Part shown: one piece after another, positions 1-5,236 of the stretch | Layout of the letters: each line of letters opens with the position of its first letter | How positions within the stretch are numbered: the stretch's first letter is position 1 | NCBI GenBank assembly: GCA_034436045.1 | Contig: DAOTVZ010000328.1 | Coordinates: forward strand, 1 to 5,882 | Direction of reading: 5' to 3' | Length of the DNA: 5,882 nucleotides | Origin: H111-94 sp034436045 | GTDB lineage: Bacteria; Chloroflexota; Ktedonobacteria; Ktedonobacterales; Ktedonobacteraceae | Notes under the pieces: generated by a model | Seen by the model: the letters and a program-made list of their open reading frames with translations, nothing else | Databases searched by the model: none | Told to the model about the DNA's origin: nothing | Position numbers and translations under genes: made by a program

Positions 1-53
1 TGGAGCGGCGGAGGTGCGGGCGCGACCGTTGACGTTCTATGCGCGGTCGCCAT
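1..53 (-). CDS. start of an unidentified gene leaving the left edge (partial)
   Basis: On the minus strand an ATG at 53-51 begins an open frame reading MATAHRTSTVARPHLRRS that continues off the window. It is preceded by a good Shine-Dalgarno sequence (AGAAGGA, plus-strand 59-65) five bases before the ATG, and by a possible extended -10 promoter near 133-141. Only about 17 codons are visible, so no family can be assigned. The same bases contain a GC-rich inverted repeat (22-28 with 44-50), so this could instead be a structured non-coding or repeat element. The call rests on ribosome-binding-site quality only. Confidence 0.3.
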   Translation of the reverse strand, partial: MATAHRTSTVAPAPPPL

Positions 54-132
54 AAACATCCTTCTCTACATGAAGATTCTGATGCATCGTTTCACAACTA
101 TCCTCACTCAACTATAACCTGTGTACAGGCGT

Positions 133-161
133 AGTATAGCAAGCATCGTTCTTACATGCAA
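133..161 (-). promoter_or_regulatory. possible extended -10 promoter for the left-edge gene
   Basis: The minus strand reads TGC TATACT (plus 133-141), an extended -10 with five of six consensus bases. Seventeen bases upstream is TTGCAT, a weak -35. Transcription would start near 126, inside the near-palindrome CCTGT-GT-ACAGG (118-129), about 75 bases before the putative ATG at 53. It could also give a second transcript downstream of the 81-residue gene. Confidence 0.3.
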
Positions 162-167
162 GAAGGG

Positions 168-413
168 TTATGTGCCCGCCGGTTGAATGATGTCACCGGG
201 CCAGACGAGGAGGGGATGGGTGCCCGGCACATCTGTTTCGACCACATAGGAGAGGGGGGTATGGCCGCTGAAACGCTGTTGAGGCGCGCATACCCATATG
301 ATAATGCCACTATAAATCTGCCCCGCCTCTCTGAAAACAATACGCTCTCCACGCCGGTAATCGCTATAGGACGCGGCTGGCCCGTAGCGCCGCTCTAGTT
401 CCTGGTCGTTCAT
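168..413 (-). CDS. hypothetical small protein, 81 residues
   Basis: The function is not recognised. The protein starts MNDQELERRYG and contains a basic/aromatic stretch (YSDYRRGERIVFREAG, about residues 17-32), then alternating hydrophobic beta-strand-like segments (SGIIIWVCAP, 35-44; LSYVVE, 54-59) and ends LLVWPGDIIQPAG. This looks like a small all-beta fold with no signal peptide or membrane helix. The start at 413 was chosen over the upstream ATG at 470 because AAGGAA (plus 422-427) lies eight bases before it and the extra residues (MVKVWPCGQSG...) look non-coding. From memory, similar short proteins with an R-G-E-R-I-V...W-V-C-A-P pattern occur in Ktedonobacteria; this is unverified. No convincing promoter was found upstream. 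The gene is divergent from the DUF3467-like operon. Confidence 0.62.
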   Translation of the reverse strand: MNDQELERRYGPAASYSDYRRGERIVFREAGQIYSGIIIWVCAPQQRFSGHTPLSYVVETDVPGTHPLLVWPGDIIQPAGT

Positions 414-555
414 TGCTGCTATTCCTTGTGTTATGCACCCACTCTGACCACAAGGCCAGACCTTTACCAAGACTATTCTCTTTATCTACGGCCAATCCGG
501 TAGAGGCGTGTCAAAACACGGACATACCTTGTCAAGAAAGGCCAAGATGAGACGA

Positions 556-584
556 TTGTAATTCTTACCGGTATAGCGTATATT
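556..584 (+). promoter_or_regulatory. sigma-70-type promoter of the DUF3467/HicBA-like operon
   Basis: TTGTAA (556-561), a 17-base spacer and TATATT (579-584) match consensus at four and five of six positions. Transcription would begin near 591, giving a leader of about 40 bases before the ATG at 633. No clear operator palindrome was seen on top of it, although such operons are often autoregulated. Confidence 0.55.
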
Positions 585-632
585 TGTAGCATCAATCACA
601 AAGGCAAAGAGAAAAACTGAACAGGAGCGCTT

Positions 633-944
633 ATGAACCAGGAAGATACAGGTAAAATAGCCCTTCCCCTGGATTGGCATATCCGCGAAGAAGTGCGAAG
701 CCAGTATGCCAATAATGTGCTTGTACAGGCCGGTCAATATGAAATAGTAATTTCTTTCTTCGAAACAATCTTGCCAATTCTTACAGGTCAGCCGGAGGAG
801 AATAAAAGTAAACTTGAGGCATTGGGGGCAATTCACGCTGAGCTTGTAAGTAGAATTGTGATCTCACCGGAGTTAGTACCAGGACTCATTCAAGCTTTAG
901 AGGCGAGTTTAGAAAACTATCGACAAACCAGAGGGCAGGCATAA
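633..944 (+). CDS. DUF3467-like protein
   Basis: A 103-residue soluble protein with the layout I associate with DUF3467: an N-terminal segment where residues around 20-30 (EVRSQYANNVLVQ) lead into a beta strand (YEIVISFFETILPIL, 36-50), a variable linker, then the typical RIVISPELVPGLIQALEASLENY block (74-96) of a strand followed by a helix. The molecular role of DUF3467 is not established. The start is supported by AGGAG five to six bases upstream. It is the first gene of a three-gene operon: its TAA (942-944) overlaps the Shine-Dalgarno sequence of the next gene. The association with a HicB/HicA-like pair hints at a third component or regulator of that module, which is inference. Family assignment is by eye from conserved pattern. 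Confidence 0.88.
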   Translation: MNQEDTGKIALPLDWHIREEVRSQYANNVLVQAGQYEIVISFFETILPILTGQPEENKSKLEALGAIHAELVSRIVISPELVPGLIQALEASLENYRQTRGQA

Positions 945-957
945 GGAGGCGCAATAA

Positions 958-1347
958 ATGAATGCTATCATGCTCAATCTTTCCTCGGTGAAGACCTCAA
1001 GTACCGATCAGTACGCACATATCTCGTTAATGCCCACTGCTCATACATCAGGTCGGGAATCAGATTCACCGTCTCCCGCCTTCATAACTCTTGCAGGTTT
1101 CTTAACAAAAGGAAGGTGGCTTACACACCCTATAGTAGTTAAAATAGAGACCGATGATGACGAATTTGTGGTAAGTGAACTCAAATATTATATACATGGC
1201 GAAGGCCCAACATTGTCTGAAGCTATCGAAGCATTCAAACGTATCTTCTCAGGGTATCTCGATATCCTTTCAGAAGAAGAAAATAATCTGAGTCCCTATC
1301 TGCGCGAACAGCTTGAGTACTTACGTTCTGCTATCAGGATGGAATAA
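958..1347 (+). CDS. HicB-like protein, candidate antitoxin
   Basis: A 129-residue soluble protein. Residues 1-45 are low-complexity, rich in Ser/Thr and probably disordered. Residues 56-105 read HPIVVKIETDDDEFVVSELKYYIHGEGPTLSEAIEAFKRIF in overlapping parts: a strand, an acidic turn, a second strand, a glycine turn and a helix. That is the beta-beta-alpha order of the partial RNase H-like fold of HicB antitoxins, where 'the protein is read, then G.G.T..EA' recurs. The C-terminus (SPYLREQLEYLRSAI, 112-126) is a helix. No helix-turn-helix or ribbon-helix-helix DNA-binding tail is obvious. The start follows AAGGAGG with an eight-base spacer. It lies 13 bases after the DUF3467-like gene and its stop abuts the HicA-like gene. 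Antitoxin function is inferred from fold pattern and gene order. Confidence 0.82.
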   Translation: MNAIMLNLSSVKTSSTDQYAHISLMPTAHTSGRESDSPSPAFITLAGFLTKGRWLTHPIVVKIETDDDEFVVSELKYYIHGEGPTLSEAIEAFKRIFSGYLDILSEEENNLSPYLREQLEYLRSAIRME

Positions 1348-1351
1348 TGGT

Positions 1352-1660
1352 ATGAGCAGGCTTGAATCGGACGAAACCGATAAAGCTCTTAGAGGCAAGA
1401 TGAAAGCAGAGCGCGTAGATAGGACTGATTGGTACTACAAAATTTATGATGAGCAAGGTGTTTTTGTCTCATCGACGAGCATCTCTAAAGGGGCAAAAGA
1501 GACATTGCGTGATGCGCGTGTGAGAGATATGGCGCATCAAATAGGTCTTAGTACATCACAACAGTTTGTCGATCTCGTAAAATGCAAACTTAGCCGCGAA
1601 GATGCTTTAAAGATCATACTAGCCAATCGTCCCCCAGGCACTCCGAAGAATCGTCGCTAG
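1352..1660 (+). CDS. HicA-like small basic protein, candidate toxin
   Basis: A 102-residue basic protein, not firmly assigned. Residues 25-50 (RTDWYYKIYDEQGVFVSSTSISKGAKE) form strand-turn-strand followed by an SKG segment, resembling the region of HicA-type double-stranded-RNA-binding proteins where a catalytic-type His (here the S-K-G position) follows the second strand. Residues 51-92 are helical (RVRDMAHQIGLSTSQQFVDLV, then SREDALKIIL). The tail is Arg/Pro-rich. If a HicA relative, it would be an mRNA interferase, but the usual His is missing at the SKG site, so activity is uncertain. The ATG at 1352 was chosen over the longer frame from 1313, which would overlap the upstream gene by 35 bases; GGAA (1341-1344) gives a suitable ribosome-binding site. 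It is the last gene before the terminator at 1700-1753. Confidence 0.82.
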   Translation: MSRLESDETDKALRGKMKAERVDRTDWYYKIYDEQGVFVSSTSISKGAKETLRDARVRDMAHQIGLSTSQQFVDLVKCKLSREDALKIILANRPPGTPKNRR

Positions 1661-1699
1661 TAAAAAAACAAGTGCTACCCAAAAATCGCTTCTGGCATT

Positions 1700-1753
1700 A
1701 AAACAAAAAACCTTCTCAGTATCACTCCTGGTGCTGAGAAGGTTTTTTGTTTT
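1700..1753. terminator. bidirectional rho-independent terminator between the HicA-like gene and tRNA-Lys
   Basis: A perfect 20-bp inverted repeat (arms 1700-1719 and 1734-1753) surrounds a 14-base loop. The GC-bearing core is CCTTCTCAG/CTGAGAAGG, flanked by an A-run on the left and a T-run on the right (TTTTTTGTTTT). It therefore presents a hairpin plus U-tract in both directions and can stop the plus-strand operon and the minus-strand tRNA-Lys. The right arm reaches the last base of the encoded CCA. Confidence 0.87.
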
Positions 1754-1827
1754 GGTGAGCAGCCAGGGACTCGAACCCTGAACCCAGTGATTAAGAGTCA
1801 CTTGCTCTACCATTGAGCTAGCTGCCC
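1753..1827 (-). tRNA. tRNA-Lys (anticodon CTT)
   Basis: The full cloverleaf can be drawn on the minus strand: acceptor GGGCAGC pairs with GCTGCTC (one G-U at 2-71), D-arm GCTC/GAGC, anticodon stem AGTGA/TCACT with loop CTCTTAA so anticodon CTT, a five-base variable loop, T-arm CAGGG-TTCGAGT-CCCTG, and discriminator A at 1756. The CCA end is encoded (1755-1753). The body without CCA is 72 nt (1756-1827). The anticodon reads Lys AAG. It stands alone, converging on the upstream operon and sharing its terminator. Confidence 0.97.
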
Positions 1828-1855
1828 ATCCCCTTGACTCGTTTGTGACAAGTAA

Positions 1856-1864
1856 ATAATAGCA
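1856..1864 (-). promoter_or_regulatory. likely extended -10 promoter of tRNA-Lys
   Basis: The minus strand reads TGC TATTAT here, an extended -10 motif that predicts a start near 1849, about 22 bases before the tRNA. The sequence 17 bases further upstream does not match a -35. A perfect TTGACA lies at 1875-1870 but only eight bases from this hexamer; it would have to use a poor -10 (TACTTG), so the exact promoter is unsettled. Confidence 0.4.
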
Positions 1865-1896
1865 CATGTTGTCAAGTGGTCTGAGATCTTCTGACC

Positions 1897-1926
1897 TTGT
1901 GACAGGGGAGTGTCAGAGGATACAAT
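1897..1926 (+). promoter_or_regulatory. probable promoter of the oxidoreductase operon
   Basis: TTGTGA (1897-1902), an 18-base spacer and TACAAT (1921-1926) match consensus at four and five of six positions. The predicted start near 1933 leaves a leader of about 58 bases before the ATG at 1991. No clear operator was seen. Confidence 0.45.
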
Positions 1927-1990
1927 GAAGCAAACATATCTGAGCAAGGTTTTTGCTCTCCTCATCATCTCATAGAAAGTGTGTTTTGGC

Positions 1991-3001
1991 ATGATTCGTG
2001 TGGCAATGGTAAGCTACTGGCACGTCCACGAGCGGGATTACACCAGGGAGGCGCAGCAGCATCCCGACGTTGAGATCGCGGCGGTCTGGGACGAAGTGCC
2101 GGAGCGCGGACAGGCCGAAGCTGCCCGACTTGGCGTTCCCTTCTACGCCCACCTGGATGAACTGCTCTCACGCCCGGAGATCGACGGCATCATCGTTGGC
2201 ACACCGACCACGATGCACCGCGATGTGATACTCGCCGCTGCCGCAGCGCGCAAGCATATTTTTACTGAAAAAGTTCTCGCCCCCACCGTGCAGGAGTGTC
2301 GGGAGATTCTGGCCGCCGTGCAACAGTATGGTGTGATATTGACCGTTTCCTTACCCAGGCTCAATTTCTGGTATACGCAGGCCATTCAGCGTATCCTTGA
2401 GCGCAACCTGCTCGGCACACTCACACAGACACGTGTGCGGCTTTCACATAACGGGGCCATCGCCACGCTGGAAAACCCACAGGGCTGGCTACCAGCACAT
2501 TTTTTCAAGCGTGCCCAGACCGCTGGCGGTGCGATGATTGATCTGGGTTGTCACCCGATGTACCTGACACGCCTCTTTCTGGGCATGCCGGAGAGCGTAA
2601 GCGCCAGCTACGGCTATGTCACCGGACGCGAGGTCGAGGACAATGCGGTGGTAACATTGCGCTATGCTAACGGTGCGCTCGGCATCGTCGAGGCCGGCTT
2701 CGTCAATCACTACTCGCCTTTCACCATCGAGGTTCACGGTACGGAGGGCAGCCTTTCGTACAGTCAGATTGATGATCGCCTGCTGGTACGCAGTTCGCTA
2801 GTGGAGCAGGGCAAGGGGTGGCTCACGTGGCTCGATAGACCGGCGGAACTACCATCGGCCTTCGCACAGTGGGTGACGCACATTCAGCAGCATACAACGG
2901 CGGATGCGAACATCGCTATGGCGCTTGATCTCACTCAGTTGATGGAAGCGGCCAATCAATCGGCGGCGACCGGCACTATTATTCATCTGGCTGCAAAATA
3001 G
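1991..3001 (+). CDS. Gfo/Idh/MocA-family oxidoreductase, divergent
   Basis: A 336-residue cytoplasmic NAD(P)-dependent dehydrogenase-type protein of usual family length. The N-terminal Rossmann half (1-120) begins MIRVAMVSYWHVHERDY, so the glycine-rich GxGxxG nucleotide loop is replaced by SYWHVH. The family's EKP motif is EKV (93-95), keeping the Lys but not the Pro. The C-terminal half keeps the catalytic-type block GGAMIDLGCHPMYL (179-192) with Asp184 and His188. Substrate is unknown; family members oxidise sugars, inositols or amino sugars. ATG 1991 is preferred to the GTG at 1979 because it places the first beta strand at residue 2, although both ribosome-binding sites are weak (GAAAG at 1975-1979). 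It is followed 14 bases later by a second family member, so the two are cotranscribed. The changed loops could mean a different cofactor pose or a non-catalytic partner role. Confidence 0.93.
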   Translation: MIRVAMVSYWHVHERDYTREAQQHPDVEIAAVWDEVPERGQAEAARLGVPFYAHLDELLSRPEIDGIIVGTPTTMHRDVILAAAAARKHIFTEKVLAPTVQECREILAAVQQYGVILTVSLPRLNFWYTQAIQRILERNLLGTLTQTRVRLSHNGAIATLENPQGWLPAHFFKRAQTAGGAMIDLGCHPMYLTRLFLGMPESVSASYGYVTGREVEDNAVVTLRYANGALGIVEAGFVNHYSPFTIEVHGTEGSLSYSQIDDRLLVRSSLVEQGKGWLTWLDRPAELPSAFAQWVTHIQQHTTADANIAMALDLTQLMEAANQSAATGTIIHLAAK

Positions 3002-3015
3002 GAGAAAGACGTATC

Positions 3016-4005
3016 ATGACCATCAAAGTTGGCTTTTTCGGTAGCGGCGGTATCGCCGAGACACACATGAATGCCTATCTCAAACTCGGTGACGCGGTAC
3101 GCATCACGGCGGTGAGCGATGTAGTAGAAGAGAATGCGCGCAAGCTGGCTGAACGCGCCGGTGGGGCCGACCGCTTCGAGAATTTTCACACGCTACTGGC
3201 CCAGGCCGATGTGGAGGCCGTCGATATCTGCCTGCCACATCACCTGCACCATGACGCCATTGTCGCGGCGGCGAGAGCAGGCAAGCATATTCTCTGTGAA
3301 AAACCGCTCTGCCTGACATTAGAAGAGGCCGAGTCGATTCGCCAGGCTATCACCGAAAGCGGCGTCACGCTGATGTGCGCACACAACCAGGTCTTCTTGC
3401 CCGCAGTCCAGCAAGCGCGAGCCTTGCTAGACCAGGGCATCCTGGGCAAAATCTACGAGATTCGCACCACCGACTGTTTCTATCACCCCTGGAATATGGC
3501 GGGTGCGACGTGGCGCAGTCGGCGCGAAACAATGGGCGGTGGCGAACTGATTGACACCGGCTATCACCCTTCATATCTGCTGCTCTACCTGGCCGATAGC
3601 ACACCCAGCGAGGTCACAGCGATGCTTAGCACCTATCGCATTCACACGCTGGACGGCGAGGACTCCGCCCAGGTGCTGGTACGTTTCGCCGACGGCTCCG
3701 TCGGCAACATTGTCACCAGTTGGGCCTATGACCCACCGACCACGATGAGCAAATTTTACGTTGTGGGCGAACGCGGCTTTATGTACGAGGGCGGCCATAG
3801 CCTGCACTACCGCATTCGCGGCGAAGAGCCGGTCACGATTACCTGTGCCGGTGTCAATACTTTCGATCTGGAAATAGCGCATTTCATCACATGCCTGAGC
3901 GAAGGACGTAAACCGGTGCAGACCGAAGAAGCAGGCATCGCCGTTCTGAAAGTCATCCTGGGAGCTTACCGCTCAGTAGAAGAGAAACGTATCGTGAGCC
4001 TGTAA
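3016..4005 (+). CDS. Gfo/Idh/MocA-family oxidoreductase, canonical
   Basis: A 329-residue cytoplasmic NAD(P)-dependent dehydrogenase with all family signatures: nucleotide loop GSGGIA (9-14), acidic end of strand 2 (SDVVEEN, Asp35, which favours NAD over NADP), CEKPL (94-98) with the catalytic Lys96, and GGGELIDTGYHPSYL (174-188) with Asp180 and His184. The C-terminal beta-sheet domain carries the usual G..G.I.TSW strand and the GERGFMYEGG turn. The substrate cannot be fixed; myo-inositol, glucose-type and amino-sugar dehydrogenases all share this plan. GGAGAAAG upstream overlaps the stop of the preceding gene, supporting translational coupling with the divergent paralogue. It ends seven bases from the convergent cupin gene. 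The gene is GC-rich compared with the operon at 633-1660. Confidence 0.97.
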   Translation: MTIKVGFFGSGGIAETHMNAYLKLGDAVRITAVSDVVEENARKLAERAGGADRFENFHTLLAQADVEAVDICLPHHLHHDAIVAAARAGKHILCEKPLCLTLEEAESIRQAITESGVTLMCAHNQVFLPAVQQARALLDQGILGKIYEIRTTDCFYHPWNMAGATWRSRRETMGGGELIDTGYHPSYLLLYLADSTPSEVTAMLSTYRIHTLDGEDSAQVLVRFADGSVGNIVTSWAYDPPTTMSKFYVVGERGFMYEGGHSLHYRIRGEEPVTITCAGVNTFDLEIAHFITCLSEGRKPVQTEEAGIAVLKVILGAYRSVEEKRIVSL

Positions 4006-4012
4006 ATACAGG
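3999..4012. terminator. small hairpin between convergent stop codons
   Basis: CCTGT-AAAT-ACAGG folds to five or six base pairs and spans the oxidoreductase stop (TAA 4003-4005) up to the cupin stop (4013-4015). It lacks a strong U-tract in either direction, so it is at best a weak bidirectional terminator. Confidence 0.25.
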
Positions 4013-4495
4013 TTAATTGGTAGACCGGGCGCGTGAGACGAGCGGGGTAAGGTGATGAAAGGGATCGTGTTCATGGTTGTAATGGCCGGGGCTGGGCGTC
4101 ATGGTCAGCAGCATTACCGCGTCGGTCAGGGCCACAACGCTGTGAGGGACATACGACTCTACCTGCAACACCATGCCCGCCTGCAAACGCACGGTATTGT
4201 CCGGCGTGCTAAAGGAGACGCGCCCGCGCAACACCTGTACCAGCAACTGGCTGGATGTCTCCTGTTCTGCTAGCCGCTGGCCCGCTCTAAAGGTGAAGAG
4301 AACGAGGCGGGCCGTCTCGATGTCCGAGAGCACCTGGATATACGGCCCCTCGCTACGAAACTGCGAGAGCGTGCGCAAGTCGAACAGGATGGCACTGCTG
4401 CCTGCCGCACCCTGCTCCTGTCGTCTTTCCTCTTCTGTGAAAGCACCATCTCCAGGACGAGATGACGCCATCTCGTTCTGCGTCGTCTGCTCCAT
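4013..4495 (-). CDS. cupin-fold protein with a His-rich tail
   Basis: A 160-residue soluble protein. Residues 1-35 are polar and probably disordered; 36-132 form a single cupin beta barrel. Cupin motif 1 lies at 71-91 (AGQRLAEQETSSQLLVQVLRG) and motif 2 at 106-122 (AGMVLQVESYVPHSVVAL). The metal ligands are largely changed: the HxH of motif 1 reads A-E-Q and only His118 of motif 2 is in place, so a classic Fe/Mn/Zn site looks incomplete. The tail GHYNHEHDPFHHL (137-149) is unusually His-rich and might bind metal. AAGGAG lies five bases before the ATG. Similar small cupins act as sensors, sugar-binding or anti-sigma-like modules, so no specific role can be given. It is convergent with the oxidoreductases; a functional link is possible but not shown. 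Confidence 0.93.
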   Translation of the reverse strand: MEQTTQNEMASSRPGDGAFTEEERRQEQGAAGSSAILFDLRTLSQFRSEGPYIQVLSDIETARLVLFTFRAGQRLAEQETSSQLLVQVLRGRVSFSTPDNTVRLQAGMVLQVESYVPHSVVALTDAVMLLTMTPSPGHYNHEHDPFHHLTPLVSRARSTN

Positions 4496-4526
4496 GTGTT
4501 CTCCTTCTTTCTGGCTGACGCCCTCT

Positions 4527-4556
4527 ATTATACTCTTCTCCTTCTAACTAATTATA
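4527..4556 (-). promoter_or_regulatory. tandem -10 elements upstream of the cupin gene
   Basis: On the minus strand two perfect TATAAT hexamers occur (plus 4527-4532 and 4551-4556), 24 bases apart, both upstream of the cupin ribosome-binding site (4501-4506). Neither has a good -35 at 17 bases. The nearer one would start transcription about 25 bases before the ATG. Two start sites, or one regulated promoter needing an activator, are both possible. Confidence 0.45.
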
Positions 4557-4634
4557 AGGCTGGTGGATAGGTTTTGGGCAGAGGAGAGGCGCAGAAAAGA
4601 AAGGTGTGGGAGGAAAACTGGGTGGAAAAAGGTA

Positions 4635-4663
4635 TTGACAACGGTTGCCCAGTACGATACAAT
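4635..4663 (+). promoter_or_regulatory. consensus promoter of tRNA-Asn
   Basis: TTGACA (4635-4640), exactly 17 bases, then TACAAT (4658-4663): a perfect -35 and a five-of-six -10. The predicted start near 4670 is about 17 bases before the tRNA. This is the strongest promoter in the window, as expected for a stable RNA gene. Confidence 0.9.
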
Positions 4664-4686
4664 ACTCGTGTCGTTAGGGCAAGCAT

Positions 4687-4761
4687 TCCTCGATAGCTCA
4701 ACGGTAGAGCAACCGGCTGTTAACCGGTGGGTTACAGGTTCGAATCCTGTTCGAGGAGCCA
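4687..4761 (+). tRNA. tRNA-Asn (anticodon GTT)
   Basis: The cloverleaf is complete: acceptor TCCTCGA/TCGAGGA, D-arm GCTC/GAGC, anticodon stem ACCGG/CCGGT with loop CTGTTAA so anticodon GTT, five-base variable loop, T-arm ACAGG-TTCGAAT-CCTGT, discriminator G (4758) and encoded CCA (4759-4761). The body without CCA is 72 nt. It is a single tRNA gene with its own promoter and a following terminator. Confidence 0.97.
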
Positions 4762-4765
4762 GAGA

Positions 4766-4803
4766 GCCAGGAAGCCAATCGTTTCCTGGCCTGTTGTATT
4801 TTT
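4766..4803 (+). terminator. terminator after tRNA-Asn
   Basis: GCCAGGAA (4766-4773) pairs perfectly with TTCCTGGC (4783-4790) around a nine-base loop and is followed by CTGTTGTATTTTT. The eight-bp stem and interrupted T-tract suggest efficient but perhaps not complete termination. The small gene at 4841 lies just downstream and has no clear promoter of its own, so some read-through may feed it. Confidence 0.65.
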
Positions 4804-4840
4804 GGCACTTCTGAAATCCTTTCCTGGTCAGGAGGCGGAA

Positions 4841-5098
4841 ATGGACAGGCCGTTCAAAACGCAAGCAGCAACCGAGGTTACACAGTTCCTCGCCCACCAT
4901 CCCACGCCTGAACAAATCATAGCTTTTCATCCCTCGTCTGAGGTCGCTGAACGAGCTTATGAACTCATCCACGCTGAGCGTGATGGCTCTCTGACCGAAG
5001 AGGAACGCCAGGAACTTGAAAGCTACATGATGATTGAATATTTGATGGAGCTAGTGAAACTCGAAGCTCACAAACAATTAAGACAGCAAGCATCTTGA
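4841..5098 (+). CDS. small helical protein, antitoxin-like, 85 residues
   Basis: The protein is acidic and predicted mostly helical. It has the pattern TEVTQFLAHHPTPEQIIAFHPSSEVAERAYELIHAERDG (11-49 in overlapping parts) followed by SLTEEERQELESYMMIEYLMELVKLEAHKQL (50-80). From memory this matches a family of short proteins in cyanobacteria and Ktedonobacteria that often precede an HNH endonuclease-like gene; the function is unknown and an antitoxin or addiction-module role is speculative. AGGAGG (4830-4835) five bases before the ATG decides the start; the longer frame from 4727 would run into the tRNA and is rejected. No HNH-type partner follows: the next gene is a histidine kinase with its own promoter. 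Transcription may depend on read-through from tRNA-Asn. Confidence 0.85.
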   Translation: MDRPFKTQAATEVTQFLAHHPTPEQIIAFHPSSEVAERAYELIHAERDGSLTEEERQELESYMMIEYLMELVKLEAHKQLRQQAS

Positions 5099-5163
5099 AG
5101 CATGGCAAAGAAAGCCTGAATGGCTCTTCTTCATCATTGCAGCAGGGCAGGATTCACAGAGTA

Positions 5164-5192
5164 TTGCCTGTCAGAGAATATATACGTATAAT
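5164..5192 (+). promoter_or_regulatory. promoter of the histidine kinase gene
   Basis: TTGCCT (5164-5169), a 17-base spacer and a perfect TATAAT (5187-5192). The predicted start near 5199 leaves a leader of about 38 bases before the ATG at 5237. This suggests the kinase is transcribed separately from the small gene upstream. Confidence 0.75.
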
Positions 5193-5236
5193 TGTCTCAA
5201 TGAAAACCAGGGCTATCAGTGAAAGAGGCACTCTGC

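Noticed and set aside
118..129. Near-palindrome CCTGT-GT-ACAGG as an operator
   Set aside because: The arms are only five bases and there is no second copy in a regulatory position; the similar hairpin at 3999-4012 is in an unrelated context.
486..836. Minus-strand open frame of 116 codons facing the DUF3467-like gene
   Set aside because: It overlaps most of a well-supported plus-strand gene and its promoter, and has no convincing ribosome-binding site. The C-terminal part reads fairly naturally, but this is not enough.
1807..1992. Minus-strand open frame over tRNA-Lys and the oxidoreductase leader
   Set aside because: It is antisense to a promoter region and overlaps the tRNA; it shows no family features.
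1828..4686. Genomic island between the two tRNA genes
   Set aside because: No duplicated tRNA 3' end, integrase or direct repeat was found; the tRNAs lie on opposite strands and the enclosed genes look like ordinary chromosomal metabolism.
4544..4972. Minus-strand open frame of 142 codons
   Set aside because: It runs antisense through the whole tRNA-Asn gene and its promoter and into the 85-residue gene.
5099..5135. Possible terminator after the 85-residue gene (AGCC-TGAAT-GGCT followed by TTCTTC)
   Set aside because: Only four contiguous base pairs before mismatches and no clean T-tract.
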